Source: Zoopage sp. CT-All (taxonomy: Eukaryota; Zoopagomycota; Zoopagomycetes; Zoopagales; Zoopagaceae). Taken from it: DNA of 42,402 nt. The notes under the pieces were generated by a model, which worked only from the letters and a program-made list of their open reading frames with translations, was not told the DNA's origin and ran no database searches. This document shows, in pieces, positions 1 to 9,621 of the stretch. Each line of letters starts with the position of its first letter. Within the stretch, counting starts at the first letter, position 1. The position numbers and the translations under genes are program-made. Location of the stretch: assembly GCA_004114245.1 (NCBI GenBank), contig QZWS01000019.1, forward strand, positions 1 through 42,402, in the 5' to 3' direction.

Positions 1-145
1 TATTTTCCCTCATTTTTCCGTATTTAAGGATCGATATTTATCCGTATTTATCCGTATTTACGGATCCGTATTATCCGTACGGATAGCCTTAAATTTATCC
101 GTAAATAAGCTATTTACGGATAATACGGATTTATCTGTAAATAAG
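1..145. repeat. AT-rich array of palindromic ATCCGTA units
   Basis: The stretch is built from repeated TATCCGTA / TACGGATA units separated by short A/T runs. Three dyads can be read directly: 50-65 (ATCCGTA-TT-TACGGAT reading inward), a perfect 14-bp palindrome at 72-85 (TATCCGTACGGATA), and a 13-bp perfect inverted repeat with a 3-bp spacer at 95-107 / 111-123. No coding potential is seen. It abuts the truncated integrase end of the Ty3-like element. The array continues to the window edge, so its full extent is unknown. It could be satellite DNA, a non-autonomous palindromic element, or the remnant of another insertion. Confidence 0.75.
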
Positions 146-209
146 CAGGCCTGGTCATACGGCACGCAAAGTCCTCGGCGGCCGGTACTGTGGCTTCTGA
201 CGGCCTGGG

Positions 210-1463
210 CTAGAGGATTGTGAAACGAGGATGGTGACCAGAGTGTGCAAAGAAAGGCGACATCCCGGTCGACGCATGCGACGCGTTGTTGTAGGCGAAT
301 TCCGCGAGCGGGAGTAAGTCAACCCAGTCATCCTGGCGGTAGTTGATTGAACAGCGCAGGTACTGTTCCAAGATCTGATTGACCCGTTCGGTCTGACCGT
401 TTGATTGCGGATGATAGGCCGTGGACAAGCGGACCTTGGTGTCGAGCAACTTGAGTAGGCGGGCCCAAAACCTAGACGCAAATTGCGGTCCACGATCTGA
501 AATGACCTCGTCGGGCAGGCCATGCAGACGGATAACGTTGTCGAGAACAAGTCGGGCGGTGCCAGCGCTTGTAATCGTTTTATGGCATGGGACAAAATGC
601 GCCATCTTGGTCAAACGGTCTACCACCACAAGGATCACATCAAAACCATGTGACTTGGGTAGGTCCGTGATGAAATCCATACTGATAGACCCCCATGGCC
701 GCGACGGAACAGGGAGAGGTTGTAACAGGCCGTAAGGGGCATGACGGGGGGTCTTAGCTCGGGCGCAGGTTTCGCAAGACTGAATGTAATTGCGCACGAA
801 CTCGGCTTGACCAGGCCAGTTGGTAACGCGGCGGACGAGATCCAGGGTCATGTTGATTCCACGATGACCGGCAGCGTGCGCATTGTGGCATTCTTGTACG
901 AGGCGATCGGCATCAGAGAGTTCGGTGGTGGCGGCTTTGTCGGGGTGCGGCTGTGCAGATACGGCGACAGCGTTGATTGCGGCGAGCATGAGATGGTCAG
1001 GAGGGATCAAGGCGGTGCGTTGAATAGAGAGCCGCTCATCCCCCTCTTGAGGAATGTAGTCTGCACGATGAGAAAGAGCGTCGGCCTTGCCATTATCAAC
1101 ACCTGCACAATACTGTATTACGTAGTCAAATTTGGCGAGGAAGAGGGACCAGCGTGCTTGTTGACAATTGAGTACGCGAGATTCGGAAAAATAAACAAGA
1201 TTCTTGTAATCGGTGAGTACGCGTACCGTGTGTCGAGCTCCAGCAAGATAGTGACGCCATTGTTCGAATGCAACGATGATGGCGAGGAGCTCTTTATTGT
1301 AGACGTCATAATTAATCTCAGCTGCAGTAAACTGGCGGGAATAAAAGGCAACTGGATGTGGTTGACCGCCATTTCCTATTTGTGTTAAGACAGCTCCTAA
1401 CGCGAAATCGGAGGCGTCCGTTTCTACAATAAACAGGCGGAAAAAGTCAGCGTGCGCGAGCAC
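210..1463 (-). pseudogene. pol: Pol, second part: RNase H and integrase (broken)
   Basis: This frame starts after a single-base frameshift near 1470. It shows an RNase H domain (ETDASDFALGAVL, later KELLAI and LTDYKNL), then the integrase zinc-binding region (HAAGHRG ... CETCARAK) and the catalytic core (SMDFITDLP, ISDRGPQF, and the E in AYHPQSNGQTERVNQ), the Asp/Asp/Glu set of retroviral-type integrases. It ends at a TAG (210-212) just after the HHPRFT block. In related elements this block is followed by a longer C-terminal tail or chromodomain; here only about 20 more codons can be followed before homology stops. Confidence 0.85.
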
Positions 1464-1549
1464 GGGGCTGAGGCGAGAGCATTCTTGAGGTTATCAAAAG
1501 CGGTTTGTGTTGTTGGAGTCCATTCGAAAGGGAAGTCATGTCGGGTCAG

Positions 1550-3028
1550 TCAGTTCAGTGGAGACGCCATCTCGGCATAGTCCTTCACAAAGTTGCGGTA
1601 AAAATTACCTAGTCCAAGAAAACTTTGAACTTCCTTGACGGAACGAGGCGCTGGCCAGTTGCGTATCGCTTGAACTTTGCCGGGATCCATGTCGGTGCCA
1701 TTTTTCGTAACGCAATAGCCAAGAAAGTCTATAGAAATTTTGTCGAACATGCACTTTGACAACTTGGCGTAGAGGTTATTTGCAATCAACTTTTCTAGTA
1801 CCAGGGCGACGTGACGGTCATGTTCTTGTTGGTTTGCAGAGAAAATCAAGAGATTGTCTACGTATGCGACAACGAAGACGTCCAAATACTCGTGCAGAAC
1901 ACACTGAATCATATTCTGGAAGACAGCTGGGGCATTACACAGACCGAAAGGCATGACTGTGTATTCGAAGAGACCGTGTCTTGTGCGAAACGCGGTCTTC
2001 CATTCGTCCCCCGGGCGAACACGGACAAGGTGGAAAGCATCGCGCAGATCAATTTTCGTAAAGACTCGGGCTGATGAAAGACGGTCAAGCAAGCTTGGAA
2101 TCAGAGGCAGCGGGTATCTGTTCTTGACCGTGATTTCGTTCAGCTTACGATAGTCTACGACCGGTCGCAGATTACCATCTTTCTTTGATACGAACATGAG
2201 TGGAGATGACGCTGGAGACTTTGATGGGCGGATAGATCCACGTTCGATGCCGTCAGCAAGATATTTTTTCAGAACCTCGTCCTCTTCAAGCGTGAGGTTG
2301 TAAATGGGGCCCCAAGTCGGTTGCTTGTCCGGCATCAACTCGATGCAACAGTCAAACTCGCTAGATACTGGTAATGCATCGATGCGATCCTCGGTAAATG
2401 CACGTGTGTACGAATGGTATTTAGCGGGGAGTTCGGCGCAAAGCGAGTCGTGATCTGAAGGTAGTTGCGGCTGGGTGATTGGTATGACTGGTGGTGGGGA
2501 CTTGGGCATTGTCAGTGACAGTGTAGACCAGTTGACAACGGGCTCATATCGTTGGAGCCAGGGTAACCCAAGGACAATCGACAGGGTACATGGCCATACC
2601 AGGCAGTCGGCCGGGGTTTCACTGTCCTCAAACTGAAATGGTACGTCAGGCACGTATGAATCAGCCGGAGGCGTGGCTAGTGCCTGGCCATTGAGCGCGT
2701 AGAAGGAGACTTTTTGTGGTAGACTCGCCGGAGTCAATCCAAACTCGCGAACAAGAGAGGGGGCGACAATGTTGTAGGGAGCACCAGTATCGACGAGAGC
2801 ACGAACGCGGATGGGCGGTTTATTTCCGACGCTGAGCTTAACGAATGCGATGAATGAAGGAGATTGGTCTGGAGAAGCGAAAGCTTTAGTATTTAACCCG
2901 AACAGTGCGACCTTCACTGCCGGGCCGGGGCTTTTCCCGAGGGACCATTTCCTGCAAACCGAGACCGAAAAGGCGGAGCATTGGGACATTCGGATGTAGG
3001 ATGTCCGGATTCTCCACAATACAAGCAA
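1550..3028 (-). pseudogene. pol: Pol, first part: aspartic protease and reverse transcriptase (broken)
   Basis: The N-terminal part has a retropepsin-like site (DTGAPYN). The rest is a Ty3-type reverse transcriptase with the expected blocks: the KKDGNLRPVVDYRKLN region, the KIDLRDAFHLVR palm block, MPFGLCNAPAVFQ and then the catalytic box. The catalytic box reads YVDN instead of YVDD, so the second catalytic aspartate is replaced. The frame ends at a TGA at 1550-1552; Ty3-like codons continue after it in the same frame (HDFPFEW...), so this is a premature stop and not a natural end. It is read from the -1 frame relative to Gag. Confidence 0.85.
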
Positions 3029-3864
3029 AGGTTATTCAGTCGACGTCGGTCCTTTTCTTCTTGGGATAGTGGGCCACGCGGTCCGGGTGTACCGGGCGGG
3101 CGAGGCCCAGAAGGGGGAGGACGGGGTGCAGACGACCGTTCTTGGCGGCGCTCTAGGACGCGATGGTAGCACCGAGTTGCACGGTCGATGGCGTCTGTGA
3201 GTGACACGGGAGAGTCGGCCATGAGAGCGATCATATCCTTTACTTCAAAGGAGAGGCCGTCCAGGAAACGATCGAGAAGAGCATCATCGCTCCATTCCGC
3301 GTCGATGGCGTGACGACGGAACTCAATAGCGTAGTCGGAGACAGATCGTGATCCTTGGCGGATAGAACGTAGCGCTTGTCTGGCCGAATCCCGACGGTTC
3401 GGATCATCGAACATTTGCTGTAGTTCTTTAATGAAGACATCGTAACCGCGCAGCAACTCCGGTCCAGACGTTTCGAGCGAGGAGAACCAAGCAAGGGCTT
3501 GGCTCGACAGCAAGGTACCGATGAAGGCGACCTTCTCGGAGTCGTTATAGGAGTACGACGACAAGGAGAAGTATAGCCCGACCTGTGCTAGGAATCCGCG
3601 CAGGGCTGATCGAGTACCGTCAAAACGTTCCGGTGTTGGTGGCTTCGGGCGGTGATTCGGATGCGCTGGGATGTCTTGGAGGACCGGGCCCGCTTGCCCG
3701 GCCTGGATTCGAGAGATCATCGCCTCCAAGTCGGCGATAGAGATCTGTACCAATCCCGGCGTCGTTTGTTGGGGATCGGCGGACATAGAGCGAGTAACAC
3801 GGCGATCAGTGGGGTTGGGCAGAGGAGCAGAGGGCGAAGTTGGAGTGTCGGGGAGAGAGGTCAT
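2914..3864 (-). CDS. gag: Retrotransposon Gag-like capsid/nucleocapsid protein
   Basis: About 316 residues from the first in-frame ATG at 3864. The middle shows a retrotransposon Gag capsid pattern (aromatic-rich segment around FLAQVGLYF and the AWFSSLE stretch). The C-terminus carries one zinc knuckle of the form C-X2-C-X4-H-X4-C (CLYCGESGHPTSEC), which binds RNA. A Pro/Arg-rich linker precedes the knuckle. The frame itself is open, unlike pol. The last 115 nt overlap the pol frame (up to 3028), consistent with -1 frameshifting to make Gag-Pol. No confident slippery site was assigned. Confidence 0.8.
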   Translation of the reverse strand: MTSLPDTPTSPSAPLPNPTDRRVTRSMSADPQQTTPGLVQISIADLEAMISRIQAGQAGPVLQDIPAHPNHRPKPPTPERFDGTRSALRGFLAQVGLYFSLSSYSYNDSEKVAFIGTLLSSQALAWFSSLETSGPELLRGYDVFIKELQQMFDDPNRRDSARQALRSIRQGSRSVSDYAIEFRRHAIDAEWSDDALLDRFLDGLSFEVKDMIALMADSPVSLTDAIDRATRCYHRVLERRQERSSAPRPPPSGPRPPGTPGPRGPLSQEEKDRRRLNNLCLYCGESGHPTSECPNAPPFRSRFAGNGPSGKAPARQ

Positions 3865-4020
3865 ACAACGAGGGGGTCGCGCCAATCTGTGATGACCGAA
3901 CGAGGAGGAAGTCAGAGACGAACAGAGGAGAGAGTCAGAGGCAGAGACGGAGGCAGGATCAAGAGGCTGTATTCGGCGCAACACTGGTGTTGGCGCGACA
4001 AGGAGAAAAGTGGGCGCCAA

Positions 4021-4541
4021 CCAAACCGGGCCGGACTATTACCATTACAGTCTGCAATCCAAACAGCCTTAAATATAGCCATCACTCTTTAAGAATATCA
4101 CAGATAATTAGAATACACCAGCTACTTTTGAATGTCATCATTTGTTAAGAAACATTGCTAACAGTCAGACCAAAAGAGGTATATATATAGCCAAGACATT
4201 TTTTACTCACTGCTATATAGCCACACCCAGATATACTACATAGCAATATAATACTGTTCTGTATAACCACACCCAGATTGTCATTTCAACACCATTCAGC
4301 AGTATAAGATATTTATGACCTCATGGCCTTACAAAATAGTACTGCATCTTCTTGCCTACATCTCAACGATCTTGCCCAATTGTCCATTTAGCTGACAGAT
4401 CGGCAATTTCCCAATCTGTCCAAATCGAGGAGCCACGTGGCCAACCAAGCCCAACATCATAACCTCAATCACATCCCAACAAGACAACATCCCCACCAAA
4501 TCAGCCACACCAAATCCACCATAAGCAATAGAAAGACCGAA
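4021..4541. other. Non-coding stretch upstream of the secreted-protein gene, possible LTR remnant
   Basis: No gene is visible. The stretch is AT-rich (for example TATATATAG at about 4183-4191) and holds two copies of a 20-mer of the form CT(A/G)TATA(G/A)CCACACCCAGAT at 4213-4232 and 4259-4278. Because it lies directly upstream of gag, part of it may be a decayed 5' LTR. The distal part probably includes the promoter and 5' UTR of the gene starting at 4542. Confidence 0.4.
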
Positions 4542-5705
4542 ATGCATCTTCATCTCGCGAACCCATATGTCGCCCTCGCCCTGCTCCTTGTCGCCTTTGC
4601 CGCGGCTCCTACAACTGCTTCCCTTCTCTCAGCTTCTCGCGGCCATGAGATCCACCACAGCAATGAAAAAGCCCTTGCCAACCTGGATCTCGTCGAAGCC
4701 AAAAAGTTCAGCGAGCACCATGCTGTTCCCCCCACAGCGTGGACCCCCAATCTTGTCCATCGGATATTCGTCAACACCCTCAATACCCCCCTCCACAAAC
4801 TGGACATGCAGTACGTCGTTGCTGCTTCCACCATTCTGCCGCTCGCCGGATATGTAGGCAAAGGAGCAAACCAGCTTGATATACGCCAACTGCAGTTGAC
4901 ACCGCAGCAGATGCTGACGCTGCTAGCCCTGGTGAATTTAGACAGCTCGTCTACAAAGGTCGATAATACCGCTGTGCCTTCGCAGGCGACCTCATGGGGC
5001 TGGTCGTCTATGCTATCATGGGGATCTGCTGCCACCAAGCCATCGATTTTGTCGTATTTCAAGATTGTTGATGAAGTGGACCTACTAACTTCTGCGGCCA
5101 CGACTGCCAAGTCCGCTGAAAAGGCCGTTGCCGTGCAAAGAATTATTCTGGGATACATCCGCGCCCGGCATGCTCACGTGGTGAATGCCACAAGGCCCTT
5201 GCGAGTGACGATAGGGTTGCCCATCGACAAGTTACAAGCATTTTTACGCGTGATGCCAGACACTGTCCCCCTTGAAAATGGCCATCACCCACTTCTCCAT
5301 GACATTTGTGTCTCAAGCGCCGTGTTCCTATACGCTGCGTGCATTTTTTCCACGGACTTGACTGCACTCGTCGGTCGTGCATACAACTGGATGTGTGCAG
5401 ATGAAAAAGGACCACCACCAGCACGCTTGACTTCAGTGGAATTCTTCTCCACTTTAGATGTAACCCCGAAAGTATTGATCGAACGCATAGGATTCACCAT
5501 CTATCCTTTCAGCCAACGACATTGTCTTGCAGGTAAAGCTCTGCAAGCGGTAATGGATAACCTAAGTCTCAAATCCGAATACCTGATAACGGCTTGGAGG
5601 ACGTGGCTGGAGAACTGCCAGAAAAGCTATTTAAGTTCTTCTCAAGTTCCCGTGACCTCGAGTGATCCCGGTCTCGAAAACTGGACGCTAGTTGACAAGC
5701 AGTAA
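4542..5705 (+). CDS. Orphan secreted protein, 387 aa
   Basis: From the ATG at 4542 the protein opens with a short polar stretch and a strong hydrophobic core (VALALLLVAFAAA) ending in small residues around TASLLS, a classic secretory signal peptide. The mature part has no family that I recognise. It is mixed alpha-helical in appearance, with a Trp/Ser segment (SWGWSSMLSWGS) near residue 150, several Cys in the second half, and no C-terminal hydrophobic tail, so a soluble extracellular or vacuolar protein is more likely than a GPI protein. No introns are needed. It sits next to a dead transposon and faces the receptor gene tail-to-tail. Function unknown; the call rests on an intact frame plus signal peptide. 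Confidence 0.7.
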   Translation: MHLHLANPYVALALLLVAFAAAPTTASLLSASRGHEIHHSNEKALANLDLVEAKKFSEHHAVPPTAWTPNLVHRIFVNTLNTPLHKLDMQYVVAASTILPLAGYVGKGANQLDIRQLQLTPQQMLTLLALVNLDSSSTKVDNTAVPSQATSWGWSSMLSWGSAATKPSILSYFKIVDEVDLLTSAATTAKSAEKAVAVQRIILGYIRARHAHVVNATRPLRVTIGLPIDKLQAFLRVMPDTVPLENGHHPLLHDICVSSAVFLYAACIFSTDLTALVGRAYNWMCADEKGPPPARLTSVEFFSTLDVTPKVLIERIGFTIYPFSQRHCLAGKALQAVMDNLSLKSEYLITAWRTWLENCQKSYLSSSQVPVTSSDPGLENWTLVDKQ

Positions 5706-6182
5706 TCTTGGTCGTTCACCTATATATATTCCTCAAGACCGGTTGCCATTCGCCATAGGATGGGTCTTGTCGCTGATTATAAGCCACAGCACTCTTTCCG
5801 CTTGTTGATCAGCTGCCCCAATCAATCCTAACTAAAGCCACTCAATCCATCCAAAATACACGCCATTTGTTGATCAGAACCATATATTCATTCCAATGTG
5901 CCTTGAATCACTGTTATGGCCTGGTGCTAGTATTGTCATCCGTCTCTATTACGCACCAAATGGTTGGATAATACATAATGAACATCTGGGGTATCATACA
6001 GGAGGTTATGAAAAGGAGAGATAGCAAATTGTTTTCGCTGACTTGTATATTAGGATTGAAGCCATGCAGCTGCCTATGATGAAGCACCACATCTACGTCT
6101 GAAATTTCAGCGAGAGTATTCATGTGTCAGATTCAAGCGAGGGACGAGTTTTCTGGAGTAAAACACACCGAGCTGACCATTT
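5706..6182. other. Convergent intergenic region, no gene seen
   Basis: This 477-bp AT-rich gap separates the 3' ends of the secreted-protein gene and the receptor gene. It contains TATATATA just after the stop (about 5721-5728) and two copies of TTGTTGATCAG (near 5803 and 5867). Nothing with coding potential is visible; it most likely holds the two 3' UTRs and polyadenylation signals. Confidence 0.5.
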
Positions 6183-7901
6183 CTATGGCGAAAACACATC
6201 AGACCCTCGCCTTACTATTGCTCCTGCTGTGCTATCCACGCTCGGGCGATGTACAGTCTGGAAGCTAACACGCTGGCTAATAGCGTCTGCACTCGGACTA
6301 ACGTCCATGGACAGTGGATCATCGTCCAGGTCCGAGCCGACTGCCATTGATGACATCTCTGATGCACTATCATCACTCTGATTGCGACGAGCACTGAGGT
6401 AATGCTTAGGTGACGCATGACCGCCTTCCGGGCCTGTACCATTACGCAGCGTGGGCAAAGGCGCGTTTTGTTGCTCGAGAAGTAGCAGACGTCGTTCCGC
6501 CCAAGTCATAAGCCGGCCCGTCGGGGTGTGCGCCTTGGATGCACGGCGCGTCATAGTGCTGAGATCGGCAATCACCATGCGGCCACTGGCGGGTGTGCCG
6601 TTTTCTGCGCGCAATGTACTCGAGGTGACGTTATCTCTGCTTGGCCGTTTGCTGGCAGGTAGCGTCCTTTCGTCAGCACTGGATGAGCTCTCGTCGCTGT
6701 TTGACTGGTCGATGTCTGGTCGCCATACTTCCTCCAGGCCAGCCGAGGAAAGCATCCGAGACCGCTTGGTGCTCATCCTACGTTGTCTTTGCCCAGCAAA
6801 GGACTCGCTACTGTTTCGCGCAAGCGGCGAATCGGGAGCATTGAAGGTGAGAAACGGAGACATGGGCGGGGCCGACGGGTTACTTTCCTTGCGGGTAGTT
6901 GCGGCGGCAGCGAGCGCTCTGGGCGTCCCAGGCCTGAGATAGGTAAGGAAGAAGAGGACGATGAACCCGACAAAGCCGGCCAGTGGCGAAAAGATGGCTT
7001 GGACCAGGGACCAGCCGAGCGAAAATTCCTCAAAAGTCGGCTTGCGCATTTCAGGCATGACGGCGGTGATGATGGTGAAGTAGAGCCGCGAGATGAATGT
7101 TGGGATCCATATGGCAAGGAGCATGACGAGAAGGTAGATGACCGCAGCCCGGGCATACGGGCGGGCAAACTTGTTGGTGGAGTACAGACTCGCGCGCGGT
7201 TTGGCCATTGACGGGGAGGGCGGCAGATTGAACGTGCTTGGACGACGAAACAGGGACATCTTGCGCTCGGCCATGTGGCCAAGAGCAGAGAGCTCGCTGG
7301 CAGCCTCGGCTTCGGCATGAGTGGACCACAAGTAGAGGGCAATGGGCGCAACGGCTCCAACAATGATGACGGCCACGAGCAGCATGGGAATCAGCGATGA
7401 GAGCAGCCGGATTTCAGGATACTGGGTCGAGATCCAGCACCATGTGACGTTGCGCGCGAACAAAGGCGGTGAGTCGGGCAGCCGAGTCCACAGGAGCGAG
7501 GGAAGGAGGGACACACCGCCAAGGATCAAGACAGCTACCAGCGCTTGATACTCGGCAATTTTGACATTCCTGCGCTTCGAGTACCCGAAAAACGAGACGG
7601 CGACGGCGAGGTAGGCGATGACGGCAAGCCATACGTTTGCCGCGATATCCATCACCTGCATGATCGAGCCAACGACGGTGCAGCCCACGGTACCTTCCAC
7701 TCCCGGCACCAGCTTCATAACGGTAGCGGGAGTCAGGAGGAGGGCATGGATGAAGATGGATCGAGAAAGAGGGACGCGGTGGAAGCGGGGCAAGAACAGG
7801 AAGCACGAGATCGTGGCGACGCAGCCGAGGAGGCCGCCGACGGCACATACGCGTGCAAGGATTTGCACTGCAGCGATTTGGTCACGCAGTGTCGAGTCCA
7901 T
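6183..7901 (-). CDS. Seven-transmembrane GPCR-like receptor (cAMP receptor / Git3-like)
   Basis: A 572-residue intronless frame starting at an ATG (7901). The first ~330 residues contain seven hydrophobic segments (beginning CAVGGLLGCVATISCFLFL, then SIFIHALLLTPATV, IAANVWLAVIAYLAVAVSFF, VLILGGVSLLPSLLW, LIPMLLVAVIIVGAV, AVIYLLVMLLAIWIPTF, FSPLAGFVGFIVLFFL). A Ser/Arg-rich third cytoplasmic loop (about 205-240) precedes TM6, and a ~230-residue Ser/Thr/Arg-rich tail follows TM7. That layout fits fungal receptors of the Dictyostelium-cAMP-receptor/Git3 superfamily, which sense nutrients or unknown ligands at the plasma membrane through G proteins. The tail is rich in basic-Ser motifs (RRAS, RRGS) that suit PKA or arrestin-type regulation. 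Subfamily and ligand are not determinable here. Confidence 0.75.
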   Translation of the reverse strand: MDSTLRDQIAAVQILARVCAVGGLLGCVATISCFLFLPRFHRVPLSRSIFIHALLLTPATVMKLVPGVEGTVGCTVVGSIMQVMDIAANVWLAVIAYLAVAVSFFGYSKRRNVKIAEYQALVAVLILGGVSLLPSLLWTRLPDSPPLFARNVTWCWISTQYPEIRLLSSLIPMLLVAVIIVGAVAPIALYLWSTHAEAEAASELSALGHMAERKMSLFRRPSTFNLPPSPSMAKPRASLYSTNKFARPYARAAVIYLLVMLLAIWIPTFISRLYFTIITAVMPEMRKPTFEEFSLGWSLVQAIFSPLAGFVGFIVLFFLTYLRPGTPRALAAAATTRKESNPSAPPMSPFLTFNAPDSPLARNSSESFAGQRQRRMSTKRSRMLSSAGLEEVWRPDIDQSNSDESSSSADERTLPASKRPSRDNVTSSTLRAENGTPASGRMVIADLSTMTRRASKAHTPTGRLMTWAERRLLLLEQQNAPLPTLRNGTGPEGGHASPKHYLSARRNQSDDSASEMSSMAVGSDLDDDPLSMDVSPSADAISQRVSFQTVHRPSVDSTAGAIVRRGSDVFSP

Positions 7902-8353
7902 TGTGGGTAGTTGGCTTTCAGGATGGAGTGGTTACAGGTGGGGTTGTATTTCGGACCGAGCGTGCTGGAGATCTGTATAAGGCACGAGGCACGATGCGTG
8001 GGTTGCTATGCTTTTGTCTTGTATTTGATTCTCAGGGTGGCCCTATATTTGGCGATGAGCGTACAGAGTCGGGGGTGCCGACAATGGGCACAGAGGTGGG
8101 CGATACACAGAGATGTCGACTTGTCCGAGTCGACTACGGCTGATCTCTGCAGACAAACGGCCAAGGCCGACAATGCACGATGGGTGTGTTTTCGAGGAGA
8201 GATTGGAGGAAATCCGAGGGGGACCGGATGCAGGAAAGACGGAATAGGATGGAGAGGTGACTGTTGGGCCACCCGAACCAGGTGCAAGGCGTGCCCGGAT
8301 TGGGAAGACGGCTATATCCTTGACAGTAGCGATAGTAAATGCAAAGTGATTTT
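7902..8353. other. Intergenic promoter region of the receptor gene
   Basis: About 450 bp between the start of the receptor gene and the stop of the SDR gene, both on the minus strand. Open frames on either strand here have no family signal and look incidental. I see no repeat or RNA gene. Confidence 0.45.
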
Positions 8354-9543
8354 CTACCTAGCATGCTTGCAATCGAAAAATATCCGGTTATTCTCGATTC
8401 GGCCAGTGTTCTCGTTCGCTGCAGCAGCGCTCCGCAGTTCGCGCCGCATCGCACACCAGGCCGCTGTTTCCGCACCCTCCGTGTTGCTCCTGCCACACAG
8501 CATGCGAAATGACGCCATAACTCCAACGGCGAGATCATGGAGCGGTTTAAAGGGTATTAAGGAAACAGCAATTGCGTCGATATCACTGCGCAGCAAGCCT
8601 GGATCTGCCAGTGAAACGGCAGCGTACGAGCGGCAATGCATCTGAGATGTGTGTCTGGCAATGAACAGCTGGCAGGCGACAGCCGTTGCCAGTGGAGAGA
8701 GTCGCGCCAAGATGCTGCGCACTACTTGATCGTCCGGCATCGATGACAAGGACAATAGCGCGGTGACGTCATCCAGATGTTGTTGATTAATAACACTTGC
8801 CATTCGTCGAGCAGTTGTCAAAGGTACCGAGACAACAATCCGAGGAGGCCAGTGGTATCGTGACGATGACGCAACGTCTGCTGCCTCTTTACTAGACTGA
8901 TTGGTGCCTGCGTGGACGACAAGCAGGTTCAGTAGGGCAATGGTAATCTTGGTGTGGGCAAAAATCTAGCAACATTATCGCCGCACTGTCGACAAAGTCG
9001 CCGTACCTCCAAACACCTTGACACGGTTCGATCAGCAGATCTCCAGACTCGAGGGTCGTGCCCAAGGACAACAACATCGTAGTCTAAACGATCTCGATTC
9101 GCCATGGTAGCATCACCCCCGAGCTGCCCACGCAGATCTTCTAGAATCGCTTCGGCCTTTTCCAACGACGATGGCTTTCGAGCATGCGCCCATAAATCGA
9201 CAACAGCGCCGTCAACCCGCCAACTTCTCGCGTCCCGTCTAACCTTGGCCTCAGCTGTCGACACCTCTACTGCTGTCGGTGCCGTCATTACTACATGTGC
9301 TCCAGTCTTTGACAACTGCAGTGCAGCGTAGTATCCGGTTGAATCACAACCAGCGTTAATGACGAGCGCACGTTTGCCGATCAGGCTAGCAACCACACGA
9401 TTCGACGCAGCACGGTTCGCGTAGTATACAGCCGCAACAGCAGCCAACGTGCTGGCTACGGCTGCTAAGACGAGTGGATCCGGTGTGAGTGCCTTTATTA
9501 AATCGACCAGGAAGCTGTAAATGCCCAAAGATTCCGAACTCAT
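8354..9543 (-). CDS. Membrane-anchored short-chain dehydrogenase/reductase, 382 aa
   Basis: Two exons: 9543-9007 and 8965-8354, joined by a 41-nt intron (8966-9006), in phase. After an N-terminal hydrophobic helix (LVLAAVASTLAAVAAVYYA) comes a Rossmann-type start (RALVINAGCDSTGYYAALQLSKTGA), where the glycine-rich TGxxxGxG motif is degenerate. Next are the DYDVVVLG strand, the helix leading to ITIALLNLLVVHAG (position of the NHLGHF-type segment in retinol-dehydrogenase-like SDRs), RIVVSVP, and a late SLADPGLLRSDI block resembling the HPGxxxT segment. Such proteins usually sit on ER or lipid-droplet membranes and act on lipid or retinoid-like substrates. The usual SDR YxxxK pair is not obvious, so catalytic activity is uncertain. 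An upstream in-frame ATG at 9597 is possible. It is divergent from the 9622 gene. Confidence 0.65.
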
Positions 9544-9621
9544 GGGAAGGCCAACGAGGTGACCATCGGCTGAGCCGTTTCCCGATATAGCACACATTTT
9601 TCTTTCCCGATTACGTTCACC

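Larger units (their letters stand above)
130..4020 (-). mobile_element. Degenerate, 3'-truncated Ty3/Gypsy LTR retrotransposon
   Basis: Reading the minus strand, the order is Gag with a CCHC zinc knuckle, aspartic protease, reverse transcriptase, RNase H and integrase, which is the Ty3/Gypsy (Metaviridae) order. Gag and Pol lie in different frames and overlap, with Pol in the -1 frame. Pol is broken: there is an in-frame TGA between reverse transcriptase and RNase H (1550-1552), a single-base frameshift near 1470, and an in-frame TAG (210-212) late in integrase. Beyond that TAG, recognisable integrase-tail-like codons continue to about 145 and stop at the palindromic array, so the 3' end and 3' LTR are missing. 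No clear 5' LTR with TG...CA ends was found above 4020. The element is almost certainly not autonomous. Confidence 0.9.

Noticed and set aside
1-145. CRISPR-like or telomeric repeat
   Set aside because: Units are irregular, palindromic, without unique spacers, and the organism is clearly a fungus; the unit does not look like a telomere repeat.
741-1388. Plus-strand 215-codon frame within the retroelement
   Set aside because: Antisense shadow of the RNase H/integrase frame, no independent signal.
4001-4019. Primer-binding site TGGCGCCCAC for the Ty3 element
   Set aside because: It starts with TGG as a tRNA-primed site should, but no LTR end (CA) precedes it and the match to a specific tRNA was not established.
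7911-8645. Plus-strand 244-codon frame
   Set aside because: Non-family sequence overlapping the SDR terminal exon and receptor promoter antisense; no ATG-led domain signal.
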